Below are positions 1 to 7,949 of a stretch of DNA of 25,065 nt, piece by piece. This DNA comes from Sphingobacterium sp. UBA5670 (lineage in GTDB: Bacteria; Bacteroidota; Bacteroidia; Sphingobacteriales; Sphingobacteriaceae). The notes below the pieces were generated by a model that saw only the letters and a list, made by a program, of their open reading frames with translations, was not told the DNA's origin and did no database searches. Within the stretch, counting starts at the first letter, position 1; each line of letters begins with the position of its first letter. A program made the position numbers and the translations under genes. The DNA lies in the NCBI RefSeq assembly GCF_002420705.1, contig NZ_DIIM01000026.1, positions 1 through 25,065 of the forward strand. The letters are read 5' to 3'.

Positions 1-99
1 CTGGAGAATCGCTACACGGGCCGGGTGTCCCAAAACTTTAAACAAAATGGCAAGCCGATTTTGCTCTTCTGTAAATATTTCTGTTTTAGTAAGTCCCAT
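1..99 (-). CDS. ArsR-family winged-helix repressor, N-terminal part only (cut by window edge)
   Basis: Reading the minus strand from an ATG at 99 gives 33 codons that stay open to the window edge. The peptide begins MGLTKTEIFTEEQNRLAILF and continues with KVLGHPARVAIL, the typical start of ArsR/SmtB regulators, where the first helices carry a 'LGHPxRxxIL' signature. These proteins bind DNA as dimers and usually repress their own operon. A perfect palindrome lies 14 bases upstream of the start, which fits autoregulation. The ligand and the partner gene lie outside the window. In Bacteroidota this short class is often followed by an SRPBCC/AHSA1 gene, but that is family knowledge and is not seen here. 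Confidence 0.8.
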   Translation of the reverse strand, partial: MGLTKTEIFTEEQNRLAILFKVLGHPARVAILQ

Positions 100-112
100 G
101 TTTATGATTTTA

Positions 113-132
113 ATATCGTAATATTACGATAT
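113..132. promoter_or_regulatory. Perfect 20-bp palindrome, probable ArsR operator
   Basis: ATATCGTAATATTACGATAT reads identically on both strands with no spacer. It lies just upstream of the ArsR start codon at 99 on the minus strand, where the -7 promoter box would be expected. A TTTG-like -33 box can be read further upstream on the minus strand, near 147-153. Position and symmetry fit an autorepressor operator. Binding by this protein is inferred. Confidence 0.7.
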
Positions 133-388
133 ATATTTTTTATTTCAAAATTTAATATAAAAAATGCCAGCGTTCGCCTTTATTGTCTTCTCCCTCATCT
201 GATATCAATTTTAGGGTTTAGACCTAGTTACCGCTGGAATGGTTAACCATGCTCATTAGATTTATATTTGTCTTTCATCGGTTATTACAATATTGACAAC
301 ATATATTATCGCTGTGCAGTGCGCTAGTGTGTTGATGGCCAATTTGTGAGTAATGGGGCAACTGAAAAAGTATATCGCAAATGGAGAG

Positions 389-1438
389 TTATACTTTATT
401 TCCAGTGATCGCGCTGAATTTGTTACCCAGTTTGTCTTTATAAAAATCACCTTCCTTCTTAAAGCTTTTTGCATCTACTCCCTCAAGCCGCTGTTTTTGA
501 TAAAAGACATTTTTTGTGTCTTTTCCAAAATCATGGCCTATAGGTATAAAAGTTTTTAGATCAGCACCTGGGATTATTTCCTGATTATAGTAGACATAAC
601 TTTTGTCTTTCGAATAGGAGTTGCTTCCATAGCTATCGTATTTCTCATCCGTAGGGAATAACGCAAAGGAGGACGCATCAACAAGCTCATATTTGAACTT
701 GTTTCCCCTGAATAATATGGACTTATTATTAACATTAATATGATCCTGATCTAGTACACGAATTGTCTGGATGGTATTAAATGGCATCGTTACCACATCT
801 GATCCCTGCCGAAATGGCGGGTAGTAAATTGTATTGTCAATTCTCATGTAATACTTGTTGATTGCTTCAACTTTTCCGACGTTAGCAGCAACTGCTCTAA
901 AAGCACCGATATTCGGCGATACATAGACCGAATCTTTATCCTTTAGAAAATAGTAATTGACGAATGAAAAGGTTTTGCGGTCAGCCCTTATCATGTCATT
1001 ACTGTAGAAGTAATGGTCTTTATCGCGTGCCCAGTTTATATGATCCTTTACAGGTTCATATGTTTTGGGGTCTGCTCCCTGAATAATCTGAAAACCTAGG
1101 GCCTGATCGATGTAATAGACGTGAAGACGATCTTTCGGGATCTGATTGTCGACATAGAAAGAATTCTTATCTACTAGTTTTTGGATTGTGCCACGAAAGT
1201 ATACAGCATTTTTGTCCTTGGCGATATCTTCTGACAAAACTTCAAATGATCGTGCATCAGCCTGCATTTCCCAAATGCCCAAGCTAAACCAATTTCCATT
1301 CTGACAATAAGCGATCTGTCCTTTTGAATCAATAAAATAGGAACCTGATTTTTGTTTATCAATCGGTTTGCCAATATTTCGACAAGAGATACAGAAACAA
1401 AGTAGAACATAAACTAAAAAAAAAGTGTATTTTTTCAT
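389..1438 (-). CDS. DKNYY-repeat lipoprotein
   Basis: This 349-residue protein is built from repeated units of the DKNYY type, a conserved Asp-Lys followed by an aromatic strand. Examples are DKDHYFYSN, DKDSVYVS, DKSYVYYN and DTKNVFYQ. The first residues (MKKYTFFLVYVLLCFCISC) form a lipoprotein signal with the lipobox CISC, so I place the start at the ATG at 1438. An in-frame ATG at 1459 would add seven residues before the signal. It is probably attached to the outer or inner membrane facing the periplasm. Repeats of this family often track a 'hidden' residue position and have no known enzymatic role; function is unknown. The gene stands alone, with the ArsR gene downstream and the NTF2-like gene upstream on the same strand. 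Confidence 0.8.
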   Translation of the reverse strand: MKKYTFFLVYVLLCFCISCRNIGKPIDKQKSGSYFIDSKGQIAYCQNGNWFSLGIWEMQADARSFEVLSEDIAKDKNAVYFRGTIQKLVDKNSFYVDNQIPKDRLHVYYIDQALGFQIIQGADPKTYEPVKDHINWARDKDHYFYSNDMIRADRKTFSFVNYYFLKDKDSVYVSPNIGAFRAVAANVGKVEAINKYYMRIDNTIYYPPFRQGSDVVTMPFNTIQTIRVLDQDHINVNNKSILFRGNKFKYELVDASSFALFPTDEKYDSYGSNSYSKDKSYVYYNQEIIPGADLKTFIPIGHDFGKDTKNVFYQKQRLEGVDAKSFKKEGDFYKDKLGNKFSAITGNKV

Positions 1439-1494
1439 TTTTCTTGTAATCTCCGACATATTTTTTACCGCATTATCGTTACTTTTCCATCCAC

Positions 1495-1872
1495 TTATTG
1501 AGGGAGCTGCATAAAACTTGCACCAACGACTTTCAGCGTGTTGTTAATGCGTTTCCACACCCTAAAATACCTGAATTTTCCTTCCAGTGGTGCTCCCATT
1601 ACCTCACCTTTTGCCGTCATTGTAATCACTGAAAGCGCGGTATCTCCAATTATTCTGATCTCATCAATTTCTGTTGACGCATTTTCAATAATCATTGCTT
1701 TTGATCTGTGTGCATTTAGATCCATTTCTTTTGTTAGCATTTGACCATCCGGTGCTACAGCTACGAGATGGTCATACAGTAGGAGGTCCAGAGCATCCAC
1801 ATTACTGGCTAGCTGAGCCAGGAAAAGCTGGTTCTCTGCTTCTGCAATTTCTTCTTTGGTAATCTTGTCCAT
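1495..1872 (-). CDS. NTF2-like / DUF4440 (SnoaL-type) small protein
   Basis: The 125-residue protein has the layout of the DUF4440/SnoaL-like NTF2 fold. An N-terminal helix (ITKEEIAEAENQLFLAQL) is followed by 'DLLLYDHLVAVAPDGQ', where family members read 'DxLLxDDFxxxxxDG'. The later strands are a 'GDTALSVITMTAKG' segment and an 'FRYFRVWKR' strand. It lacks a signal peptide and is probably cytosolic. Members range from small-molecule binding proteins to isomerases, and many have no assigned substrate. No catalytic residues can be assigned with confidence. It lies about 175 bp downstream of the DUF1080 gene and 57 bp upstream of the DKNYY gene's start, so it could have its own promoter. Confidence 0.75.
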   Translation of the reverse strand: MDKITKEEIAEAENQLFLAQLASNVDALDLLLYDHLVAVAPDGQMLTKEMDLNAHRSKAMIIENASTEIDEIRIIGDTALSVITMTAKGEVMGAPLEGKFRYFRVWKRINNTLKVVGASFMQLPQ

Positions 1873-2047
1873 ATCCCGATCGGGTCTTTAAAATGCTGTT
1901 TTTATCATTATTACTTTAAAAATAATAAATCATTATTGTTCAGTTGCTATTTAAAAATTGTTTTTGAAGATCTCTCAGCGATTTGCACAGCAATTGTTGG
2001 ATTATTTCCCGAAAAATTAGCATATTTTATCATTCCCTATTTAATTC

Positions 2048-2893
2048 TTATTTCTTTGACGTAGGCAGCTCTTTGATCCATATATTCTTAAAGTCCACGG
2101 GCTGGCCTTCGCTCTGCAACGCAATAAATCCGCTGCTCAGTAATTTACCATCGATCTTAATTTGTGGATCATATCCATTCGCTGTGCCGCCTCCAATCTG
2201 AGGTTTCGAATATTCCAGTACGGTATCTCCATTAATGATATGTTTGATTAATGAATCGCCTAGTACAATCAGTTCACCTTTAACCCATTGATCACCGTCA
2301 TAGGTCTTCGAAGTAGAATTTAAACAATGGGAAGATGCTATTTTCCCTTGGTAAACTACATTAGTCCCAGGAGAACACATATTACCAGTAGGGCGTGGCT
2401 GACCATCGCTCAATCCGCCTAAAAGCTGCATTTCGACAGAAATAGGCCAATCCTGTTCTTTCAGCATGGTTCTTGGATCTTGTGAATGAAACATAACCCC
2501 ACTATTACGGAGCGTATATGAAGGTGCTCCTTTGTGAAGTTCACCGACAAATCGATATTCAAACTTTAAATGATAATAAGAGAAGGGTGTTTTATAATAT
2601 AAATGACCAAATTGATCATTAAAATCACCATACTGATCATACCTGACTTTAATAATCCCATCTTCCACTCTAAACGTATTTCCATAGTTTACACCAAAGT
2701 CATGATGATGAATTTTGACAAACCAGTCGTTGATGTCCTTTCCGTCAAACAATGATTTCCAGCCGTTATTATCTCCTTGACCTTTTATTCCTGCACACCC
2801 TGTCAAAATAAAACTGGTCGCTAAAATTGAATAGATAATTCTTTGTATTGAGTTGGTGGGTGGATCTATATTTTGAAGTTCACAGTCTGTCAT
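2048..2893 (-). CDS. DUF1080 (3-keto-disaccharide hydrolase-like) lipoprotein
   Basis: The 281-residue protein has the DUF1080 hallmark after its signal, 'WKSLFDGKDINDWFVK', followed by 'FRVEDGIIKVRY' and a concanavalin-like beta-sandwich sequence with 'NSGVMFHSQDP'. The family is named for 3-keto-glycoside hydrolases in Bacteroidota sugar-degradation loci, though many members have no tested substrate. Residues 17-33 are hydrophobic and end in the lipobox LTGC, so it is probably a periplasm-facing lipoprotein. The ATG at 2893 leaves an unusually long polar stretch (about 16 residues) before the signal core, so a later non-ATG start is possible. It lies 36 bp after the VOC gene, probably as the last gene of the same operon. 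Confidence 0.85.
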   Translation of the reverse strand: MTDCELQNIDPPTNSIQRIIYSILATSFILTGCAGIKGQGDNNGWKSLFDGKDINDWFVKIHHHDFGVNYGNTFRVEDGIIKVRYDQYGDFNDQFGHLYYKTPFSYYHLKFEYRFVGELHKGAPSYTLRNSGVMFHSQDPRTMLKEQDWPISVEMQLLGGLSDGQPRPTGNMCSPGTNVVYQGKIASSHCLNSTSKTYDGDQWVKGELIVLGDSLIKHIINGDTVLEYSKPQIGGGTANGYDPQIKIDGKLLSSGFIALQSEGQPVDFKNIWIKELPTSKK

Positions 2894-2929
2894 TAATTTA
2901 TTGAGTTAATTAGTTATCTTACTAAGATA

Positions 2930-3295
2930 CTAAAAATGTTCATTCACTTTGGAATAATCCGTTATTCCAAGCCTATTTCCGAAAGGATCATTAAATTCAA
3001 CCGCTAAACCTGTCATGATTTCAAATGGTTCGCTTAAAAATACGATCCCCTTGTTCTTTAAATGTTCATATGCTGTCTTAACATCCGCGACCTTAAACCA
3101 TATAGCTGGTTTCGCATGTTGTCCAGTACTAAGGATGATTGCTGGTTCATTGTCACCTATCTTGAATGCAGTCATTCCCTTATCCGAAAAGTCGAATTTG
3201 GTTTCGAGGCCAAGTTGGTTCCCATAAAATTCTTTGGCCCTCTCTAGGTCTTCTGCAGGTAAAAAGAAATTGTCGTAATCTAATGGTAAGTTCAT
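2930..3295 (-). CDS. VOC-family (glyoxalase/bleomycin-resistance fold) protein
   Basis: This 121-residue protein is a single vicinal-oxygen-chelate module. It opens with 'FFLPAEDLERAKEFYGNQLGLE', shows the middle strand 'NEPAIILSTGQHAKPAIWFKVADV', and ends with 'GLAVEFNDPFGNRLGITD', the usual C-terminal 'F.DPdGN.l.l' motif. Members act as dimers that bind metals or small molecules and include dioxygenases, lyases and resistance proteins; the substrate here is unknown. Its start lies 5 bp after the stop of the small ArsR-like gene, so the two are almost certainly co-transcribed. Confidence 0.88.
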   Translation of the reverse strand: MNLPLDYDNFFLPAEDLERAKEFYGNQLGLETKFDFSDKGMTAFKIGDNEPAIILSTGQHAKPAIWFKVADVKTAYEHLKNKGIVFLSEPFEIMTGLAVEFNDPFGNRLGITDYSKVNEHF

Positions 3296-3300
3296 AGCTG

Positions 3301-3504
3301 TTAGGATTTAATTTGTGATAAGTCAATACCAAATGCTGTTAATTGGGATTCTCCAAGTGCAGTGATATAGAGGTTTTTATCGCTAGGGTCTGTTTTCGCC
3401 AGCCAGCCTTTTTCTATCAGAGCTTCCAATAGGAGTTGGCCGAGTTTTCCGCCGATATGTTCGTAACATAATTTTGCAGGCTTCAATTTATCGTTATTTT
3501 TCAT
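3301..3504 (-). CDS. Standalone ArsR-C-terminus-like small protein
   Basis: The 67-residue protein contains the stretch CYEHIGGKLGQLLLEALIEK and then 'LYITALGESQLTAFGID'. Winged-helix ArsR-type regulators carry this at their C-terminus: 'C.dHlaG.lG..l...ll..g', a short beta turn, and 'LT..G...l..lGid'. The DNA-recognition half (LGxPxRxxIL and helix-turn-helix) is missing. No remnant of it can be seen in the roughly 90 bp upstream, which instead hold a promoter. The start codon is well placed and the frame is intact, so this may be a real small protein rather than debris. It heads the operon with the VOC gene and probably the DUF1080 gene. A role as a ligand or metal sensor is a guess. Confidence 0.7.
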   Translation of the reverse strand: MKNNDKLKPAKLCYEHIGGKLGQLLLEALIEKGWLAKTDPSDKNLYITALGESQLTAFGIDLSQIKS

Positions 3505-3547
3505 TTTTATCTTTTATCCTAGCTTTTGATTTATAATTTCTTAGCTG

Positions 3548-3578
3548 TAAAATTATAGCAATGAAAGTGTATGACAAA
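3548..3578 (-). promoter_or_regulatory. Candidate Bacteroidota sigma-A promoter of the 67-aa/VOC/DUF1080 operon
   Basis: On the minus strand a TTTG box (3575-3578) is followed after 19 bases by TAATTTTA (3548-3555). This is one base from the Bacteroidota -7 consensus TAnnTTTG at the usual spacing. Transcription would start roughly 35-40 bases ahead of the ATG at 3504. The match is by eye. Confidence 0.45.
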
Positions 3579-3693
3579 TGATCAAAATCATCTATTCTAG
3601 GGGCTATTTGACATCATTTAGTGAGTAGCTGTTTAAGATAACAAAACAAAATGTACCTAAAATTGGTATCTAAATCAGAGGATCTTATAATTT

Positions 3694-5712
3694 ATGAAAA
3701 AGGAACAGGATAAAGAGACCAAGGTAAGAAGTTTGTTTGGACGATTTAAAGATCAATTACAGGATCCAGATTATACAAGCGTTGATTTTTTAGTTTTATT
3801 AGTTGATGTTATTCGTCCAACACGTATCAATTTGCTTTATCAGGTAGATATTAAATTTTTATTGGACTATCTCCATGACGCACCCAACGATCTAGCCGGA
3901 TTTCAGCTTTATCTCAGAAGAATCCTAACGGGCAAAGACTTTGATCAGTTGATTTCTGACACCGGTATTATTAGTTATGCAGATTTTTTTTATGAGCTTA
4001 GGAAAAGAATCACCGAGCGGTACCTGCCGTTTCAGCCACCCAAGTCTACTTTGCAATATCTGTTAAATCAGGTTTTTTACAAGGCTCGTGATGCAGACTG
4101 GATTGCTGCGGTTCCGCAGGACCAAATCGATGAACTGTTTCGCATATGTAAATTTGAAACGATTTATGATGATGAAACCGGTTTTGGAATGATCGAAATA
4201 TTGTATGGGCTGGAACTGTTGGTTCAGCGCATCACGGGCCGCGCAATGGAAACAGATGTAAACAAGATGGTACCCGAGTTTCAAAATTTTGATAGTCCTT
4301 TTATTGCAATCATGCGGGAGTTTACCGAATTGAATGATCGTATTTTACAGTCGGATAATAAATTTATTTCCTCGGATGATCTATCTTATAAACAGATTGG
4401 GGTGCTTCATAGACAATGCGAATCGTTTATTGAAACGGCCTTTGATAATTCACATCGTTTTGGAATTTCCATAAAAGTCAATCAATCCCTTTTGCGTATA
4501 CGGCAGCAGCTGGAAAGGATCAGAGAAATCTTGTCCTTTTTAGTGATCGACAATCCAGATGAAAAGAAACAAAAGACGATTGCACTGGCGACAACCCTTA
4601 TTGGTTACAATTCACGAAAAAGCAATATACGTAAATTAGTAGGACAGAGTACACAGCTTTTGGCCTATGAAATTACACACCATACAGCACAGACTGGGGA
4701 GCATTATATTACCTCAAGCAGACAGGAATATTGGAAAATGTTCCGTTCAGCCTGTGGGGGAGGTCTCATCGTAGGAGTAATGTGTATCGTTAAATTATTG
4801 TTGGGTAAGATACATACCAGTGAATTTGGTCATGCATTTTTATATAGTCTGAATTATGCCATCGGTTTTACGTTAATTTATCTCTTTGGCGCAACCTTGG
4901 CAACCAAACAGCCTGCAATGACAGCATCTGCATTGGTCAACGCGATTGAACAGGGGGCTTCAGAACAGGGCGTTAATAGACATCGTTATTGGATTTTTGC
5001 TGAATTGTTTGCACGGTTATTTCGCTCACAGTTCATTGCTTTTGTTGGCAATGTTGCAATGGCTTTTCCGATGAGCCTGCTTCTTGTTTGGGCTATTCAA
5101 CAGTTGTTTCAGGTCAATATTGCGAGTGCCAAGTGGCTACATCTGGTGAATGACCTCAATCCAATTAAGACACCTGTGGTCTTGCATGCTTCCATTGCCG
5201 GTGTTTTTTTATTTCTTTCCGGAATTATTGCTGGTAGTATTTCAAATCGTGACAAGCATAACTCCGTATATTATCGCATTCAGGAGCATCCTATGTTGAA
5301 AAAGATGTTTGGACAGGCGAAAACAAACAAAATAGCTTCATTTTATGAAAAAAAATGGGCAGGTATTGTATCCAACGTTTGGTTTGGAATCTTTATGGGC
5401 ACAACAGCTTCTATCGGACTTTTTTTAGGGTTAAATCTAGATATAAGACATATTACATTTGCCAGCGGAAATTTGGCATTGGGTCTGTTTGGACATGGGA
5501 TGGAACTCTCTACAGATATATGGGTATGGGGTATTTTAGGGATAGGGATTATAGGATTCTTTAATTTTATGGTCAGCTTTTCCTTATCCTTGATGTTAGC
5601 CTTTCGTTCGCGAAACCTATCGTCGAAAGAATTGATGAAAATGGGAAAGGCCGTTTGGATCTATTTCAAGATAAATCCAAAATTGTTTTTCTTTCCACCT
5701 CGAAAAAATTAA
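3694..5712 (+). CDS. Gcr-family ('site-specific recombinase') polytopic membrane protein
   Basis: The 672-residue protein resembles PF10136-type proteins, named 'site-specific recombinase Gcr' after a gonococcal gene. The first 340 residues are soluble and helical, starting 'VRSLFGRFKDQLQDPDYTSVD'. The rest holds about six hydrophobic segments near residues 349-373, 380-404, 447-471, 495-517, 559-581 and 614-640. Family-like landmarks are 'SRQEYWKMFRSACGGG', 'TKQPAMTASAL' and 'FVGNVAMAFP'. No catalytic Tyr or Ser recombinase signature is visible, so the family name is probably misleading and an inner-membrane role is more likely. It stands alone, divergent from the operon at 2048-3504. Family assignment is from recall; molecular function is unknown. 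Confidence 0.75.
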   Translation: MKKEQDKETKVRSLFGRFKDQLQDPDYTSVDFLVLLVDVIRPTRINLLYQVDIKFLLDYLHDAPNDLAGFQLYLRRILTGKDFDQLISDTGIISYADFFYELRKRITERYLPFQPPKSTLQYLLNQVFYKARDADWIAAVPQDQIDELFRICKFETIYDDETGFGMIEILYGLELLVQRITGRAMETDVNKMVPEFQNFDSPFIAIMREFTELNDRILQSDNKFISSDDLSYKQIGVLHRQCESFIETAFDNSHRFGISIKVNQSLLRIRQQLERIREILSFLVIDNPDEKKQKTIALATTLIGYNSRKSNIRKLVGQSTQLLAYEITHHTAQTGEHYITSSRQEYWKMFRSACGGGLIVGVMCIVKLLLGKIHTSEFGHAFLYSLNYAIGFTLIYLFGATLATKQPAMTASALVNAIEQGASEQGVNRHRYWIFAELFARLFRSQFIAFVGNVAMAFPMSLLLVWAIQQLFQVNIASAKWLHLVNDLNPIKTPVVLHASIAGVFLFLSGIIAGSISNRDKHNSVYYRIQEHPMLKKMFGQAKTNKIASFYEKKWAGIVSNVWFGIFMGTTASIGLFLGLNLDIRHITFASGNLALGLFGHGMELSTDIWVWGILGIGIIGFFNFMVSFSLSLMLAFRSRNLSSKELMKMGKAVWIYFKINPKLFFFPPRKN

Positions 5713-5816
5713 GGGATTTAATACTATACCTGACTCTTCCTGTTCGTGGCTATCTCTATTTGGCAACTTGTCGGCATGTGCCTCAAGTATACGAAAAGCA
5801 GGTAATTTATCGTTCC

Positions 5817-6086
5817 CTAAACATTGATATCACCAGAAAGATCAGGTTTATCTTCATCGTCCTTTTCTTTCTGTTCAGCTTGTGCTTGCTCCCTGTTATG
5901 AGTTCGATCGTCTTTGATACCGGATAAATTAGTGTTGGGATCATCATCTTTCTTGGAAGTATCCTCTTGCTTGGATACGTCTGGACTTGGTTCTCGTGGA
6001 TCCGGATTTGGGATAGCTGCCATGAGAAATATAAGTATGCCTATATGCCCGTTATTTTTGTTTTTCGATCTGTCCATAGGATTCAT
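5817..6086 (-). CDS. Small acidic low-complexity protein, unknown
   Basis: An 89-residue reading frame rich in Asp, Glu, Lys, Asn, Gln and Pro, with a near-repeated element 'NTNLSGIKDD' and 'KPDLSGDINV'. Residues 14-24 form a short hydrophobic patch. An internal ATG at 6023 (MAAIPNPDPREP) could be the true start, giving 68 residues that are entirely polar and probably disordered. The biased composition fits a small Bacteroidota protein better than a random frame, but I do not recognise the family. It lies downstream of the lipid kinase gene on the same strand, 50 bp after its stop, and may share its transcript. No function is proposed. Confidence 0.45.
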   Translation of the reverse strand: MNPMDRSKNKNNGHIGILIFLMAAIPNPDPREPSPDVSKQEDTSKKDDDPNTNLSGIKDDRTHNREQAQAEQKEKDDEDKPDLSGDINV

Positions 6087-6136
6087 TTTTATTAGAGAAC
6101 ATGTTTTGCGTGTTAATCGTTGAGAGAAATTAGATC

Positions 6137-7063
6137 TTATTTATTTCCTGTGACAATTTCAACCAGACTTTCAAGCAAGGTAAGCTTGAGTTGTTTGCCG
6201 GGATAATTCATGCGTTGATCGTCTATGTGTATTTCCTTACCTTCCCATTCTATTGTTAATCTACTGGCTCGGATGGGCCTTATTTTAAATTCTATATCAG
6301 TTCCATTCAACAGTCCGTCGATATAGTCTATGAGTTCCTGGCGCTGATCAGCAGTCACGATGATGATATCAAACTGTCCATCTCCGGGATCAGCATCGGC
6401 GGCGAGCACTAGCCGCGGCCCCATGCTCGGGATGTTCATGACCTCAACGAGAATACATTCTTTTTCAAAACTGCCTCCAGCTACAGTAAGTTTTAGTTTT
6501 TTAGCTGGAAATGTTGCTACCAATTTGCGGAGCTGCCTTAGGGCAGTTTTGATTTCATCTTCTGCGCTAAGGTGCTCCGTATTTTTTTTATCCATTTTCT
6601 TCATCAGCAATGGAAATACACCAAAACCGATTGATTCGATAAAATACAAGGGTTTCCTGTCTAATCCTGTGACCATTCCTACATCGAATTTTTTAAGTAG
6701 GCAATTTCTCCAAAGACCGATAGCTTTTTCACAGTCTAGGGGAATACCGAGAGAAATAGCGATATTGTTTGCCGTGCCTTGGGGCAAAATGGCGATTGGC
6801 CTTTTAAATCTTAACTTTTTTTCCAGTAGAGCCATTACGGTCATTCTTACGGTGCCATCACCGCCTGCTAGGGCAATAATGTCTGTCTGCGGATGGATCT
6901 TTTTTACCGCATCCTTTTTTGCTACTACTGTGCACTGGTGGCCAAGATCTTCAATCAATTGACATAGTTCGTCCTTATCTCCATTAGTGTCATCCCCAGC
7001 AGCCGGGTTATGTACTAAGCGTATATTTTTGCCATGTTCTTTCATAACATCTGAACAAAGCAT
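6137..7063 (-). CDS. Diacylglycerol/lipid kinase family protein
   Basis: The 308-residue protein has the DAGK catalytic fold. The N-terminal strand and loop 'NIRLVHNPAAG' is followed by the nucleotide-binding signature 'IIALAGGDGTVRM' and by 'ILPQGTANNIAISLGIP', where members of the YegS/BmrU/DgkB type read 'lP.GTaNdfAr.Lgip'. The C-terminal beta-rich half ends in a typical 'IEWEGKEIHIDDQRMNYPG' strand. It would phosphorylate a lipid or lipid-like alcohol with ATP at the inner face of the membrane; the exact lipid is unknown. The ATG at 7045 (MKEHGKNIRLVHNP) is an alternative start and matches the usual family N-terminus better. The gene is divergent from surE with only 34 bp between the two starts, so promoters must overlap the coding ends. 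Confidence 0.88.
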   Translation of the reverse strand: MLCSDVMKEHGKNIRLVHNPAAGDDTNGDKDELCQLIEDLGHQCTVVAKKDAVKKIHPQTDIIALAGGDGTVRMTVMALLEKKLRFKRPIAILPQGTANNIAISLGIPLDCEKAIGLWRNCLLKKFDVGMVTGLDRKPLYFIESIGFGVFPLLMKKMDKKNTEHLSAEDEIKTALRQLRKLVATFPAKKLKLTVAGGSFEKECILVEVMNIPSMGPRLVLAADADPGDGQFDIIIVTADQRQELIDYIDGLLNGTDIEFKIRPIRASRLTIEWEGKEIHIDDQRMNYPGKQLKLTLLESLVEIVTGNK

Positions 7064-7097
7064 GCTCGAGATTGGTTTTCATAGAAAAGGTACAATT

Positions 7098-7832
7098 ATG
7101 AATATACTTATTACCAATGACGATGGCATCTATTCGCCGGGAATTGCGGCATTAGCAAAGACAGCGAAAGAGTTTGGAACAGTTAAGATTGTTGCCCCCG
7201 ATGTTGAGCAGTCGTCTATGGGACATGCCATAACACATTCCCGGCCCCTAAGCTACCGGCGTGCACCGATTACTTTTGATGATATTGAAGCTTTTAGGGT
7301 AAATGGCACACCCGCAGATTGTGTCGCCTTGGGTTTACATATGTTTCCAGATACACAGGTTGTACTTTCGGGTATTAATATGGGACCTAATCTGGGTAAT
7401 TCCATGTGGCACTCGGGAACATTAGCTGCGGCAAAGCAAGCGACACTTCTTGGCATTACGGGTATCGCATTGAGCACACCTGTCGGGAAGACGGAGCCGG
7501 ATTTTGAAGGGCTTTCTCGCTGGACAGGGGATGTGCTCAAGCTATTGCTGAATAATAAAGGTCCTGCCCTATACAATGTGAATTTTCCGTCCGAACCTCG
7601 AGGTCTGTCATGGACAAGACAATCTGTACGCTTATATGATGGCAGTGTGGTACCCGGAGAGGATCCCATGGGAAGAAAAAACTATTGGATTACCGTTGTG
7701 CCATTAGAACCTGCTGAAAAAGGCACAGACCGCTGGGCGGTAGAAAACGGTTTGGTCTCTATTACGCCTTTACGGCTGGATCTCACTGCACATGATGAGC
7801 TTACGGCGAGACTGGCAAGCGAACGTACATAA
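7098..7832 (+). CDS. surE: 5'-nucleotidase SurE
   Basis: This is a 244-residue SurE protein, a metal-dependent phosphatase acting on nucleoside 5'-monophosphates. The N-terminus 'MNILITNDDGIYSPG' carries the metal-binding DD pair (residues 8-9). Further family motifs are 'VAPDVEQSSMGHAIT', 'VNGTPADCVALGL', 'VLSGINMGPNLG' and 'YSGTLAAA'-like 'WHSGTLAAAKQA'. The frame is open upstream to 6987, but the family N-terminus and a purine-rich AAAGGTACA before the ATG fix the start at 7098. Length is normal. It is divergent from the lipid kinase and 117 bp ahead of the aldo/keto reductase, which may be read from the same transcript. Confidence 0.96.
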   Translation: MNILITNDDGIYSPGIAALAKTAKEFGTVKIVAPDVEQSSMGHAITHSRPLSYRRAPITFDDIEAFRVNGTPADCVALGLHMFPDTQVVLSGINMGPNLGNSMWHSGTLAAAKQATLLGITGIALSTPVGKTEPDFEGLSRWTGDVLKLLLNNKGPALYNVNFPSEPRGLSWTRQSVRLYDGSVVPGEDPMGRKNYWITVVPLEPAEKGTDRWAVENGLVSITPLRLDLTAHDELTARLASERT

Positions 7833-7949
7833 TGGAGATAGATAAGACAAAGGAAAGGAAGAGATTTTAATAGAGAGGCAAGCACAGGGCAGCATGGAAA
7901 GGATGTAGCAATACCTGCTGTCTCATCGAAAACAATATAAGGACATAAA

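Noticed and set aside
25..246. 73-aa plus-strand frame at the left edge
   Set aside because: It runs antisense across the ArsR start and its palindrome; the minus-strand ArsR peptide is far more convincing.
3694..5712. Reading the Gcr-family gene as a mobile-element recombinase
   Set aside because: It is a membrane protein without recombinase motifs and has no flanking repeats or cargo.
6360..6962. 200-aa plus-strand frame
   Set aside because: It is antisense to the lipid kinase, whose GGDGT and PQGTANN motifs are clear; the frame itself has no recognisable domain.
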